Source: Umezawaea endophytica
Lineage (GTDB): Bacteria > Actinomycetota > Actinomycetes > Mycobacteriales > Pseudonocardiaceae
Length of the DNA: 64,000 nt
NCBI RefSeq assembly: GCF_025061645.1
Contig: NZ_JANYMP010000006.1
Coordinates: 62,001-126,000 of the forward strand
Direction of reading: 5' to 3'
In this document: positions 1 to 7,937 of the stretch, in pieces
How the letters are laid out: each line of letters starts with the position of its first letter
Numbering within the stretch: the stretch's first letter is position 1
Notes under the pieces: generated by a model
Databases searched by the model: none
What the model saw: the letters and a program-made list of their open reading frames with translations, nothing else
What the model was told of the DNA's origin: nothing
Position numbers and translations under genes: made by a program

Positions 1-2061
1 ACGGCCACCCCGCAGGCCCCGGACGCGTGCGGCCGGTTCACCCCGGAGGTGTGCGCCGCCTACACGGAGGTCGCGACCACCGGCAAGGCGAGCCCGGCGA
101 CGCTGAAGCTGCTGCGCGACGCCTCCCCCGTGTCCGTCACGAGCGGGATCAAGCAGCCGACGTTGATCGTGCAGGGCGAGCAGGACACCCTGTTCGGCCT
201 CGACCAGGCCGACGCGAACGCCCGCCAGATCAGCGCGAACGGCGCCAAGGTCAAGGTCGTCTGGTACGCGGGCGGCCACGACGGCGGCAGCCCCGGCGCG
301 TCGCTGCGCGGCGAGATCGCCGACTGGATGGCGTTCCACCTCCAGGGCAAGGGCACCGACCCCGGCACCGGCTTCGAGTACGCGGTGCAGGGCGCGTTCC
401 GCACCAACGGGACGTCGTCGCTGCGGACCGTGACCTCGGGGAGCTACCCCGGTCTCACCGGCGGGACGGCGACCGAGCGGACCTCGCTGCCGCTGGAGGG
501 CCGCGAGCAGATCGTGGTCAACCCCGCGGGCGGCAACCCCGCCGCGGTGAGCAGCCTGCCGGGCTTCGGCGCGGTCCTCAGCGGGTCCAACTCGCTGTCC
601 AGCAGGCTGTCGATCGACCTGCCCGGCCAGGCCGCCGTGTTCAGCTCCGAGCAGCTCACCTCCCAGGTGCTGGTCGCGGGCTCCCCCACGGTGAAGCTGA
701 AGGTCGCGGCGGTGCCCGGCCAGCCGGTGCCCGCCGAGGGCGCCGTGCTGTTCGTGAAGTTCTACGACGCCGACCAGAACGGCAACCGGACGCTCCCCGG
801 CGCGGCCGTGGCGCCCGTCCGGATCACGTCGCTGCCCGCCGACGGCAGCCCCGTCGAGGTGTCCGTGTCGCTCGCGGGCGTCGTGCGGCCGGTCGAGAGC
901 AACCACCGCGTGCAGCTCGTCGTGGCGACCACGGACCAGTCGTACGCGAACGCCGAGACCCCCGCCGCCTACCGGATCTCGCTGGCGGACGACGCCATCC
1001 AGCTCCCGGTCGTGCCGGGCACCAACGTGGTCGCGGCGACGTCGACCACCGCCCTGTGGGGCATCGGCATCGTGCTGCTGGCGTTCGTCGCGGTCGGCGT
1101 CGTGGCCGCGTTCCGGCGCAGGCTCGCCGCGGACGTCGACCCCGAGCTGCTGACCGTGCCGCTGGTCATCGAGAACCTGACCAAGTCCTACCCCGGCAAG
1201 CTCACCGCCGTGAAGGACCTGTCCTTCCGGGTCGAGCACGGCCAGGTGCTGGGCCTGCTCGGGCCGAACGGCGCGGGCAAGACCACCACCCTGCGGATGC
1301 TGATGGGCCTGATCCACCCGACCGAGGGCGGCATCAGGGTCTTCGGGCACAAGGTGACGCCCGGCGCGCCCGTGCTGTCCCGCATCGGCTCGTTCGTCGA
1401 GGGCGCGGGCTTCCTGCCGCACCTGTCCGGCACCGCGAACCTGCACCTGTACTGGGCGGCCACCGGCCGACCGGTCGAGCAGGCGCACTTCGAGGAGGCG
1501 CTGGAGATCGCGGGCCTCGGCAACGCCGTGAACCGCAAGGTCCGCACGTACAGCCAGGGCATGCGGCAGCGGCTGGCCATCGCCCAGGCGATGCTCGGCC
1601 TGCCGGACCTGCTCGTGCTGGACGAGCCGACCAACGGCCTCGACCCGCCCCAGATCCACCAGATGCGCGACGTGCTGCGCCGCTACGCGGCGGCGGGCCG
1701 GACGGTGCTGGTCTCCAGCCACCTGCTGGCCGAGGTCGAGCAGACCTGCTCGCACGTCGTGGTGATGCACAAGGGCCAGCTCGTGGCGGCCGGACTGGTC
1801 GAGGACATCGCGCAGGGCGGTGGCGAGGCCACGTTCAAGGTCGACGAGCCCGCGCAGGCAGCCACCGTGCTCCGGGGCCTCGACGGCGTGCAGGACGTGC
1901 ACGTCGACGGTGAACTCGTGCACGCGGGCCTCAACGGCACGCCGCGCGCGGTCGCGCTCGGCGAACTCGTCAAGGCCGGGATCATGGTCGACCAGGCCGG
2001 TCCCCGCCGCAGGCTGGAGGACGCGTTCCTGGAACTCGTCGGAGAGGGGAGTTCGTCGTGA
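1..2061 (+). CDS. S15-like alpha/beta hydrolase fused to an ABC transporter ATPase (5' end outside window)
   Basis: The reading frame is open from the first base, so the N-terminus is missing. Visible residues 1-120 look like the end of an X-Pro dipeptidyl-peptidase/CocE-type alpha/beta hydrolase, with candidate catalytic Asp in QGEQDTLF and His in GGHDGG. Residues of about 150-345 resemble the beta-rich C-terminal domain of that family. A single hydrophobic segment follows near residues 351-372, ending in basic FRRR. From about residue 387 there is a complete ABC ATPase: Walker A GPNGAGKT near 421, signature YSQGM near 517, Walker B LLVLDEP near 538 and H-loop SSHLL. The permease gene overlaps its stop codon (GTGA). 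Inference: an exporter whose ATPase is tethered to an extracytoplasmic hydrolase domain. The substrate is unknown. Confidence 0.85.
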   Translation, partial: TATPQAPDACGRFTPEVCAAYTEVATTGKASPATLKLLRDASPVSVTSGIKQPTLIVQGEQDTLFGLDQADANARQISANGAKVKVVWYAGGHDGGSPGASLRGEIADWMAFHLQGKGTDPGTGFEYAVQGAFRTNGTSSLRTVTSGSYPGLTGGTATERTSLPLEGREQIVVNPAGGNPAAVSSLPGFGAVLSGSNSLSSRLSIDLPGQAAVFSSEQLTSQVLVAGSPTVKLKVAAVPGQPVPAEGAVLFVKFYDADQNGNRTLPGAAVAPVRITSLPADGSPVEVSVSLAGVVRPVESNHRVQLVVATTDQSYANAETPAAYRISLADDAIQLPVVPGTNVVAATSTTALWGIGIVLLAFVAVGVVAAFRRRLAADVDPELLTVPLVIENLTKSYPGKLTAVKDLSFRVEHGQVLGLLGPNGAGKTTTLRMLMGLIHPTEGGIRVFGHKVTPGAPVLSRIGSFVEGAGFLPHLSGTANLHLYWAATGRPVEQAHFEEALEIAGLGNAVNRKVRTYSQGMRQRLAIAQAMLGLPDLLVLDEPTNGLDPPQIHQMRDVLRRYAAAGRTVLVSSHLLAEVEQTCSHVVVMHKGQLVAAGLVEDIAQGGGEATFKVDEPAQAATVLRGLDGVQDVHVDGELVHAGLNGTPRAVALGELVKAGIMVDQAGPRRRLEDAFLELVGEGSSS

Positions 2062-2999
2062 GCGAGCAAGAACAAGGCGCGAGCGGCGTCCACACCGACT
2101 CGGCCGCGATCGACGACCTGACCACGGCCGTGGCGAGCGAGGTGACCGCGGTCGCGCCGGACGGCTCGACCGTCGGCTACCGGGCCCGCAAGACGCTGCC
2201 GCTGCGGGTCGAGCTGATCCGCCAGCTCCGACGGCGCCGGACCCAGCTCGTGCTGGCGTTCCTGGTGCTGCTGCCGGTGATCCTGGTGGTCTCGTTCGAA
2301 CTGGGCGAGGCGTCGCCGAACCGCCGCTCCGGCGGCTTCGTCGACCTGGCCACGGCCAGCGGCGTGAACTTCGTGCTGCTGACCCTGTTCGTCACGAGCA
2401 GCTTCCTGCTGCCGATGATCGTGGCGCTGTTCTTCGGCGACACGATCGCCAGCGAGGCGTCGTGGTCCAGCCTGAAGTACCTGCTGGCCGCACCGATCCC
2501 ACGCCACCGGCTGCTGCGCCGCAAGGCCATCTCGTCCGGCCTGCTGTCGCTGTTCGCCCTGATCCTGCTGCCCGCCGTCGCGCTCGCCGTCGGCGTCGTC
2601 TGGTACGGCTCAGGCGAACTGGTCAGCCCCACCGGCGAGGCCGCGTCGTTCGGCGACGGCGTCACCGCGCTGGTGCTCGCGGTCGGCTACATCGCGCTCC
2701 ACCTGTTCTGGGTCGCGGGCCTGGCGCTGTTCCTGTCCGTCGCCACCGACGCGCCGCTGGGCGCGGTCGGCGGCGCCGTGCTGGCGTCGATCCTGTCGCA
2801 GATCCTCGACCAGATCACCGCACTGGGCGACCTGCGGCAGTACCTGCCGACGCACTACGCGCTGTCGTGGGCGGACCTGCTGTCGACGGACATCGACTGG
2901 ACGGAGATGACCAAGGGCGCGTTCTCGGCGCTCGTGTACGGCGGCCTCTTCACCCTGCTGGCCGCCCGCCGCTTCACCACGAAGGACATCACCAGCTAG
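2058..2999 (+). CDS. ABC transporter permease (ABC-2 type)
   Basis: A 313-residue membrane protein with a GTG start that overlaps the stop of the upstream ATPase fusion by 4 bp. A purine-rich ribosome site (GGAGAGGGGAG) lies just upstream, so the two are translationally coupled. After a polar N-terminus of about 55 residues there are about six hydrophobic segments, the first at LVLAFLVLLPVILVV and later ones including VNFVLLTLFVTSSFLLPMIV. The segment FFGDTIASEASWSSLKYLL is typical of ABC-2 permeases. It should form the membrane channel for the preceding ATPase. A hairpin follows the gene, so this is the end of the operon. The substrate cannot be read from the sequence. Confidence 0.9.
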   Translation: MSEQEQGASGVHTDSAAIDDLTTAVASEVTAVAPDGSTVGYRARKTLPLRVELIRQLRRRRTQLVLAFLVLLPVILVVSFELGEASPNRRSGGFVDLATASGVNFVLLTLFVTSSFLLPMIVALFFGDTIASEASWSSLKYLLAAPIPRHRLLRRKAISSGLLSLFALILLPAVALAVGVVWYGSGELVSPTGEAASFGDGVTALVLAVGYIALHLFWVAGLALFLSVATDAPLGAVGGAVLASILSQILDQITALGDLRQYLPTHYALSWADLLSTDIDWTEMTKGAFSALVYGGLFTLLAARRFTTKDITS

Positions 3000-3009
3000 T
3001 AGCTGAAAA

Positions 3010-3087
3010 CGGGCCGACCGGCCAGGTGCGCGCTCTCCTCGGATCCCAGGAGAACAACCGCACCCGCCGGTCGGCCCGACCTTTTTC
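3010..3087. terminator. nested-hairpin bidirectional terminator
   Basis: A perfect 13-bp outer stem pairs 3010-3022 (CGGGCCGACCGGC) with 3066-3078. Inside it a second perfect 6-bp stem pairs 3034-3039 (TCTCCT) with 3048-3053. A five-T run at 3082-3086 follows on the + strand. It sits between the permease stop (2999) and the convergent cupin gene (ends at 3092), so it can end transcription from both sides. Confidence 0.8.
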
Positions 3088-3091
3088 AACG

Positions 3092-3556
3092 TCAGGTGGC
3101 GTACTCGGTGGACGGCTCGGTGGCGTAGTTCTTCCAGATCGGCGCCATGGTCTCCCGCGTCATCGGCTGCCCGGAGTCGACCATCGCCTTGAGGTCGCGG
3201 AAGTACTGCACGTACAGGTCCGGTGTGAACGTGCTCAACATGACCGCCGGGTCGTCCCCGATGTTCGCGAACGTGTGCGGCGCGCCCGGCGGGACCAGCA
3301 CCCACGTCCCCGCGCCGGCGTCGTGGTTTTCCACCCCCACGGTGAACCGCACGGTCCCCTTGAGCACGTAGAAACCCTCGTCGTGCTGGGCGTGCCGGTG
3401 CTGCGGCGGACCGGGGGTGTGCGGCGGGATCGTGATCTCACCGATCCCCAGCCGGTGATCGGTGTTGCTGCCGTCCTCGAGGATCCGAATCCTCGAAGAC
3501 GGCCCGCTGGCGATGACCTCACCGTCGTCAGGACCGACAACCGATACAGCGACCAT
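3092..3556 (-). CDS. cupin-domain protein
   Basis: A 154-residue single-domain cupin. The metal-site motif is clear: histidines in PPQHRHAQHDEGFYVLKG, with the later histidine in APHTFANIG. The start is placed at the ATG at 3556, because a good ribosome site (AGGAGG at 3564-3569) sits 7 bases upstream. A longer in-frame start at 3598 would lie inside an operator and is unlikely. It is transcribed divergently from the tetR gene at 3647, with two matching palindromes between them, so it is probably the regulator's main target. Small cupins of this type are dioxygenases, isomerases or sensors. The substrate is unknown. Confidence 0.85.
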   Translation of the reverse strand: MVAVSVVGPDDGEVIASGPSSRIRILEDGSNTDHRLGIGEITIPPHTPGPPQHRHAQHDEGFYVLKGTVRFTVGVENHDAGAGTWVLVPPGAPHTFANIGDDPAVMLSTFTPDLYVQYFRDLKAMVDSGQPMTRETMAPIWKNYATEPSTEYAT

Positions 3557-3581
3557 GGAACGACCTCCTGCTGAGTGACGT

Positions 3582-3600
3582 GATTGCAGCTTGTGCAATC
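3582..3600. promoter_or_regulatory. TetR-type operator, copy 1
   Basis: A 19-bp inverted repeat: GATTGCA, 5-bp spacer, TGCAATC. It is 26 bp upstream of the cupin start. Together with copy 2 it defines a GAYTGCA-N5-TGCARTC consensus. Binding by the adjacent TetR protein is inferred. Confidence 0.75.
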
Positions 3601-3613
3601 ACCGTAGCACCGT

Positions 3614-3632
3614 GACTGCACATCGTGCAGTC
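3614..3632. promoter_or_regulatory. TetR-type operator, copy 2
   Basis: A 19-bp inverted repeat: GACTGCA, 5-bp spacer, TGCAGTC. It ends 14 bp before the tetR ATG. Its centre is 32 bp (about three helical turns) from copy 1, which places two dimers on the same DNA face. This arrangement suits coordinated autorepression and cupin repression. Confidence 0.75.
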
Positions 3633-3646
3633 GCTAGTCTCCAACC

Positions 3647-4240
3647 ATGCCCCGATGGAAACCGGACGCGGCCGAACGCCTCCAAGCCGCCGCACTGGAC
3701 CTGTTCGACGAGCAGGGGTTCGAACGCACGACCATCGCCGAAATCGCCCAACGGGCAGGCCTCACCCAACGAACGTTCTTCAACCACTTCACCGACAAAC
3801 GCGAAGTCCTGTTCATCCTGAGCGCAGAACTCCAACAGCGGATCGTCCAGGAGATCGCGACCTGCGACGACACCACACCACCACTCGACACCGTCGTACG
3901 CGCCCTAGAAGCAGTAGCCGAGACGGTGCTAGAACAACGCCGCACCGTGACAGCCCGCCGCCACGCCGTCGTCACCGCCAACCCGGAGCTGCACGAGCGC
4001 GAACTCAGCAAGAACGCCGCACTGACCACCGCCATCGCCACCGAACTACACACACGGGGCCACCCCCGGCAAACCGCGTTCCTGGCAGCGGGCGCAGCCA
4101 TGCTCGCCCAACAGGCAGCCTTCCACCAGTGGACAACACCAGGCGAAACCCGAACCCTGAGCCACCTGCTGACAGAAGCGGTGCACTCCCTCAGCACCAC
4201 AGTCAGCAACCCCGCAACGCGGAAGAGCCACCAACGTTAA
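3647..4240 (+). CDS. TetR-family transcriptional regulator
   Basis: 197 residues. The N-terminal helix-turn-helix is typical: TTIAEIAQRAGLTQRTFFNHF at about residues 25-46. The C-terminal ligand domain is all-helical and variable, as usual for the family. No clear ribosome site precedes the ATG, and the upstream operator ends only 14 bp away, so a very short leader or leaderless mRNA is likely. It is divergent from the cupin gene and probably regulates both promoters through the two 19-bp palindromes. Its ligand is unknown. Confidence 0.9.
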   Translation: MPRWKPDAAERLQAAALDLFDEQGFERTTIAEIAQRAGLTQRTFFNHFTDKREVLFILSAELQQRIVQEIATCDDTTPPLDTVVRALEAVAETVLEQRRTVTARRHAVVTANPELHERELSKNAALTTAIATELHTRGHPRQTAFLAAGAAMLAQQAAFHQWTTPGETRTLSHLLTEAVHSLSTTVSNPATRKSHQR

Positions 4241-4301
4241 GCCGAATTGGCGACAACAACAGTCCTGGTAGCCCACCGCCTTCGGGCGTAGCGTCCGCCC
4301 C

Positions 4302-4682
4302 ATGCCTCGCCCAGTGCACTTCGAAATCCACGCCTCAGACCCAGCCCGCGCCCAGGCCTTCTACGAGTCGACGTTCGGCTGGAAGTTCCAGAGGTTCGGC
4401 GACATGGACTACTGGTCCATCACCACCGGCGACGAGGGCGACGGCATCAACGGCGGCCTAACAGTCCGCCGAGGCCCAGAACCAGCCCCAGACGCCCCAG
4501 TAAACGCCTCACCACTGACGATCGCGGTAGACGACATCGACGCCTACATAGCAGCCGCAGAACGCGCAGGCGCAACAGTCGCACTACCAAAAGACACAGT
4601 CCCAGGCATCGGCGACCTCGCGTACTACAAAGACACCGAGGGCAACATCTTCGGCATCATCCAACCCCTACCCCGCACCTAA
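4302..4682 (+). CDS. VOC/glyoxalase-family protein
   Basis: 126 residues, one glyoxalase/bleomycin-resistance fold. It begins with the usual VHFEIHASDPARAQAFYES segment and ends near DTEGNIFGIIQP, the place of the conserved metal-ligand Glu. Proteins of this size act as dimers and may isomerise, cleave or simply bind small molecules. It follows the tetR gene by 61 bp on the same strand and may belong to its regulon (inference). It is convergent with the kinase gene at 5025, and the 342-bp gap between them holds repeats only. Confidence 0.85.
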   Translation: MPRPVHFEIHASDPARAQAFYESTFGWKFQRFGDMDYWSITTGDEGDGINGGLTVRRGPEPAPDAPVNASPLTIAVDDIDAYIAAAERAGATVALPKDTVPGIGDLAYYKDTEGNIFGIIQPLPRT

Positions 4683-4692
4683 CCCCAAGAAC

Positions 4693-4780
4693 CAGCACAT
4701 CCCAGGGCCCCCGACCCCAACCGGACCCCCCACCCACCAGCACATCCCAGGGCCCCCGGCCCAAACCAGACCCCCCACCC
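4693..4780. repeat. two-copy 44-bp tandem repeat in a C-rich spacer
   Basis: Two direct copies with 44-bp period (4693-4736 and 4737-4780). The first 22 bases of each unit are identical and begin CCAGCACATCCCAGGG. The strand is strongly C-rich. No gene is credible here. Confidence 0.7.
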
Positions 4781-4868
4781 ACCGCCGCGTACCGGCCCCC
4801 GGCCCCAACGCCCCCCACAACGCAACCGCAACCCGACCGCAGCTTTTCCAACCCCACCCCCGGCCGGA

Positions 4869-4968
4869 CCCCGATTTTCAGCGCAAGTCATGCCCGTTTC
4901 TTTTTGTCAAGGCATCTTTCCCGCCTTGACAAAAAGAAACGGGCATCGACACACTCGCGCCATCGGGG
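4869..4968 (-). repeat. palindromic repeat element, copy 1 of 3
   Basis: A 100-bp element bounded by CCCCGAT and ATCGGGG. A perfect 24-bp stem pairs 4890-4913 with 4923-4946 around a 9-bp loop. The inner 10 bp of each arm (TTGTCAAGGC on this strand) and the loop match copies 2 and 3. The next 11 bp (CCCGTTTCTTT) are unique to this copy yet exactly complementary across the stem. Strand is assigned by the loop reading GGGAAAGAT. It lies between the convergent glyoxalase and kinase genes. A role as a terminator or structured RNA is inferred. Confidence 0.85.
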
Positions 4969-5016
4969 TCTTCCGGTCTTCCCTAGGTCTTCCCTAGGTC
5001 TTCCCAGCTCTTCCCC
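4967..5016. repeat. short GGTCTTCCCTA tandem repeats
   Basis: About five imperfect 8-11 bp units of GGTCTTCC(CTA) directly follow palindromic element copy 1 and reach almost to the kinase stop codon. Probably slippage-generated spacer DNA. Confidence 0.6.
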
Positions 5017-5024
5017 AAAACCCC

Positions 5025-7130
5025 CTACCGACCAACAACCGCAAACACCAAATACCGCGGATACGTAATCCGCCGAAACCCGTTCGCCTCACGAACAGCA
5101 GCCTCATACCGCCGCCCAGCCCGCTCAGCCCCACCCTCAGCCTTCCGAAGCACCGGAGCATGCCGACTCCGATCCTGCGACGCCTGCGCCGTCAACGCCC
5201 TCTGCTCCAAATCCAAAGCCGCCAAATCATGGCTCAACCGCTGATTCAACAACGTCTTCTTGGCCTGGATAGTCGCCTGAGCCTGCTGCTCAGCCGTCCC
5301 CAACTGAAGCAACTGCGCCCGGAACCGAGCCTCGATCACCTTCATCTGCCCCTCAGGCAAAGTAACCGGCTGCGACCGCCGAGCATGCCGCTCCTGCTCC
5401 CGCCGCCACTCCTCCAGCCGATTCGCCTTCACCTCCCCGATCCCAGGCACCCGAACGGAATACCCGGAAGTCAGGTGGAACTGCGCGATCTTGTTCTGGA
5501 ACTGCCCGTTAACCATGAACCCGACACCACTGAAATCCGCAGCCGTCACGATCCCCGCATCACGCAGGTTCCCGACGAGCTTCCCCCCTATCCCATCGAT
5601 CCCGCTCTCAGCGATCAGGATCCTCTCCAACTTCCCCCGAACATGCTCAGCCTGAGCCGCCAACAAAGCCTGGGCCAACTCCTGCCGAAGCTGATTGGCC
5701 GTACCAGTGCGCTCAGTAGCCAACATCGCCAAATACCGAGAATGCTCCTGATTGACCAAAGCAAGCTCACTACCGTGCGTGGCCTGCACCGTCTGCCGAC
5801 GCTTCCGCCCGTCCTCAGCGATCCGCTTGGCCGCGTCCGCCAACTCATCCGCCCGCCGAGCAGCGACAGCCAACTCCTGCTTGGCCACCACCTGGTCCTG
5901 CCGAGCGTTGTCCCGATGAACACGCGCTTCCCGCGCGGCCTTCGCATCCGCCCCACGCACGTAGGACACCGCCAACCCAACGCACCACAGCACCCCACCG
6001 AACGCCGCCAGCCCACCGGCAACCGCCGGACCGACCAACGCGAGCGCCCCCAGCACCACCATCCCGACCAGAACGGCCGCCAACAACACTGTCGCCCCGA
6101 TCAGACCGGGCCCGCGCCGGGTGAACCGCCGCTCCACCACCGGCTCCACGTCCGCCACGTGATCGGCCATCCACGCGGGCAGCCCCATGATCGTCGGCTG
6201 GTTGAACGCGTGCCGGGTCGACGGGGTCTCGATCGTGATGGGCTTCAGCTCCGGCAGCAGCGTCGGCGGGATCGCCACGAGCGCCTGCACCTGCCCCACC
6301 AGCAGCCGCACGTCCGGTGAGACGTGGTTGAGCAGGATCGAGAACCTGCTGGACGTCATCGGATCGGTGAAGTCGTCCTCGGCGAGCAGCAGGTACTCGC
6401 CGCCGTCCTCGCGGAGCTGCTGCCACAGCGCGGGTTCCGCGGCGAGCGCGACCAGCGACAGGTAGATCACCCATGCGGAGAACCGGTCGATCGTCGGGTC
6501 GAAGTCCGACTGCGACCGCGTCGGCGACTGGTAGTTCCGGTGCCCCAGCTCGGCGGCGCCCGCCCCCGCCAGCGCGGGGACGTACATGCCGTCGTAGTCG
6601 ACCAGCCGCAGCGAACCGTCGCCGACGACGAGCAGGTTGCCGTGCTGGAGGTCGCCGTGCGCGACGCCCGAGTGCTCCAGCTCCGCCACCAGCTCGGCGA
6701 ACCGCTGCGCCACGCGGGCGACGGCGGCCGAGTCGTTCACGTGGTCGTCGAGCCACCGGGTGAGGCTCGTGGCCTCCACCCAGTCCATCTTGAGGATCGG
6801 GTAGCGGCGCCCCTCGACCATGATCCCGTGCGGCAGGTAGGTGAACCCCACCTTCCAGCGGTGGTCGAGCTTGGCCAGGTGGTCGCTGACCGCGCGGTAG
6901 CGGACCTCCTGGTCGGAGACCTCCCTGGTGAAGCACTTGATCGCGTAGCGGCGCCCGTTCGCGGCCGTCACCGAGAACACGCTGGCGAAGTTGCCCGAGA
7001 TCGCCCTCGGGCGGTGCAGCTTGTCCAGCTCGACGCGGGCGCCCTTCAGCTCCGGGTCGTCGAAGCACAGCGCTGTGTTCTGCAACGCTTCGACGTACGC
7101 CGCGCCGGACGGGAACCTCACGGACACCAC
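5025..7130 (-). CDS. membrane-linked protein kinase with C-terminal helix-hairpin-helix (YegI-like, TerY-P triad)
   Basis: 701 residues. The N-terminal half is a protein-kinase fold: Lys65 in AIKCF, catalytic loop HGDLQHGN at 158-165, and DYDG in place of DFG at 178-181. Two hydrophobic segments (about 345-395) follow, then a charged helical/coiled-coil stretch. Next come helix-hairpin-helix motifs (GIDGIGGKLVGNL, then VPGIGEVKANRLEEW near 560), which usually bind DNA. A kinase plus HhH with neighbouring PP2C and vWA genes matches the TerY-P triad described by Aravind and colleagues, known in E. coli as YegI/YegK/YegL. The start is the first of two GTG codons, 4 bp after the phosphatase stop, so it is the third gene of the operon. 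The target and trigger are not known. Confidence 0.88.
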   Translation of the reverse strand: MVSVRFPSGAAYVEALQNTALCFDDPELKGARVELDKLHRPRAISGNFASVFSVTAANGRRYAIKCFTREVSDQEVRYRAVSDHLAKLDHRWKVGFTYLPHGIMVEGRRYPILKMDWVEATSLTRWLDDHVNDSAAVARVAQRFAELVAELEHSGVAHGDLQHGNLLVVGDGSLRLVDYDGMYVPALAGAGAAELGHRNYQSPTRSQSDFDPTIDRFSAWVIYLSLVALAAEPALWQQLREDGGEYLLLAEDDFTDPMTSSRFSILLNHVSPDVRLLVGQVQALVAIPPTLLPELKPITIETPSTRHAFNQPTIMGLPAWMADHVADVEPVVERRFTRRGPGLIGATVLLAAVLVGMVVLGALALVGPAVAGGLAAFGGVLWCVGLAVSYVRGADAKAAREARVHRDNARQDQVVAKQELAVAARRADELADAAKRIAEDGRKRRQTVQATHGSELALVNQEHSRYLAMLATERTGTANQLRQELAQALLAAQAEHVRGKLERILIAESGIDGIGGKLVGNLRDAGIVTAADFSGVGFMVNGQFQNKIAQFHLTSGYSVRVPGIGEVKANRLEEWRREQERHARRSQPVTLPEGQMKVIEARFRAQLLQLGTAEQQAQATIQAKKTLLNQRLSHDLAALDLEQRALTAQASQDRSRHAPVLRKAEGGAERAGRRYEAAVREANGFRRITYPRYLVFAVVGR

Positions 7131-7134
7131 GGGC

Positions 7135-7932
7135 CTACCCCAGGTCGACGTGCACGAGCGTCACGTCGTCGTTCTTCATCCGGCCGCCCGCGCGCTCGGT
7201 GGCCACCCACTCGGCGAACTCGTCGACGCTGCCCGCGGCGCTCAGGTCCCGCAGGACCTCCCACGGGCAGTCCTCCTGCTCGACCTCGGTCAGGAACCAG
7301 TGCGCGAGCGCGTCCGTGCCCAGGAAGAACTGGTCGCCCTCCTGGTAGTCGCCACCCGCGACGAACGCGTTGGACGCGATCAGCTCGTCGTCGCGGTTGC
7401 GGCTGTTCAGCAGCGCGGGCGACGTGCCGAGCGCGACCGCCGTGTCGACCGGGAACGCCCGCAGCATGCTGTCCGCGCGCACCTGGAACAGGCAGCTATC
7501 CCCCAGCGCCGCGGCGTGCCACAGCCCGACGTCGGTGAGGTGGAACGCGAGCAGCGTCGCGTACGCGCCCCGCTCCAGCCCCGGCTGCTCGTACCACTTG
7601 ATCGGCCGGGCGGTCTCCTCGCGTTCCGCGATGTACGTCGCGAGCCAGGTGTCCCAGTCGTCGACGGCGCCCAGCACGACACGGGCGAACCCGGCCTCGC
7701 TGTGCAGCACCTCGGGCTTCGCCCGCACCGCCTCCACCGTCGAGTCGACCAGCACCCGCGCCCACGGCCGCGCCAGCAGGCTCTCCGAGGCGCCGTCCGC
7801 GACCGCGACGGACACCGGCCCGTCCGTCGGCTCGTCCGACGCGATCAGCGGCACCACGACGGACGCGTCCTCGCACTCCTCCGCCGTGGCGCCGTCCTTC
7901 GGCACCGACAGCGTCGAAACGTAGGCCCACAT
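7135..7932 (-). CDS. PP2C-family protein phosphatase (YegK-like, TerY-P triad)
   Basis: 265 residues. PP2C metal and active-site motifs appear in order: CEDAS near the N-terminus, VADGAS at about 44-49, GAYATLLAF, ALGDSCLF, LGTDAL and NDDVTLV at the C-terminus. It should remove phosphate from Ser/Thr, presumably reversing the adjacent kinase. It starts 5 bp after the vWA stop and is followed within 4 bp by the kinase, so the three are one transcript. Identification as part of a TerY-P triad rests on this gene order and on family knowledge. Confidence 0.9.
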   Translation of the reverse strand: MWAYVSTLSVPKDGATAEECEDASVVVPLIASDEPTDGPVSVAVADGASESLLARPWARVLVDSTVEAVRAKPEVLHSEAGFARVVLGAVDDWDTWLATYIAEREETARPIKWYEQPGLERGAYATLLAFHLTDVGLWHAAALGDSCLFQVRADSMLRAFPVDTAVALGTSPALLNSRNRDDELIASNAFVAGGDYQEGDQFFLGTDALAHWFLTEVEQEDCPWEVLRDLSAAGSVDEFAEWVATERAGGRMKNDDVTLVHVDLG

Positions 7933-7937
7933 CGGCG

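Noticed and set aside
4657-4891. Gly/Val/Trp-rich frames on the minus strand after the glyoxalase gene
   Set aside because: They translate the 44-bp tandem repeat and have no ribosome site.
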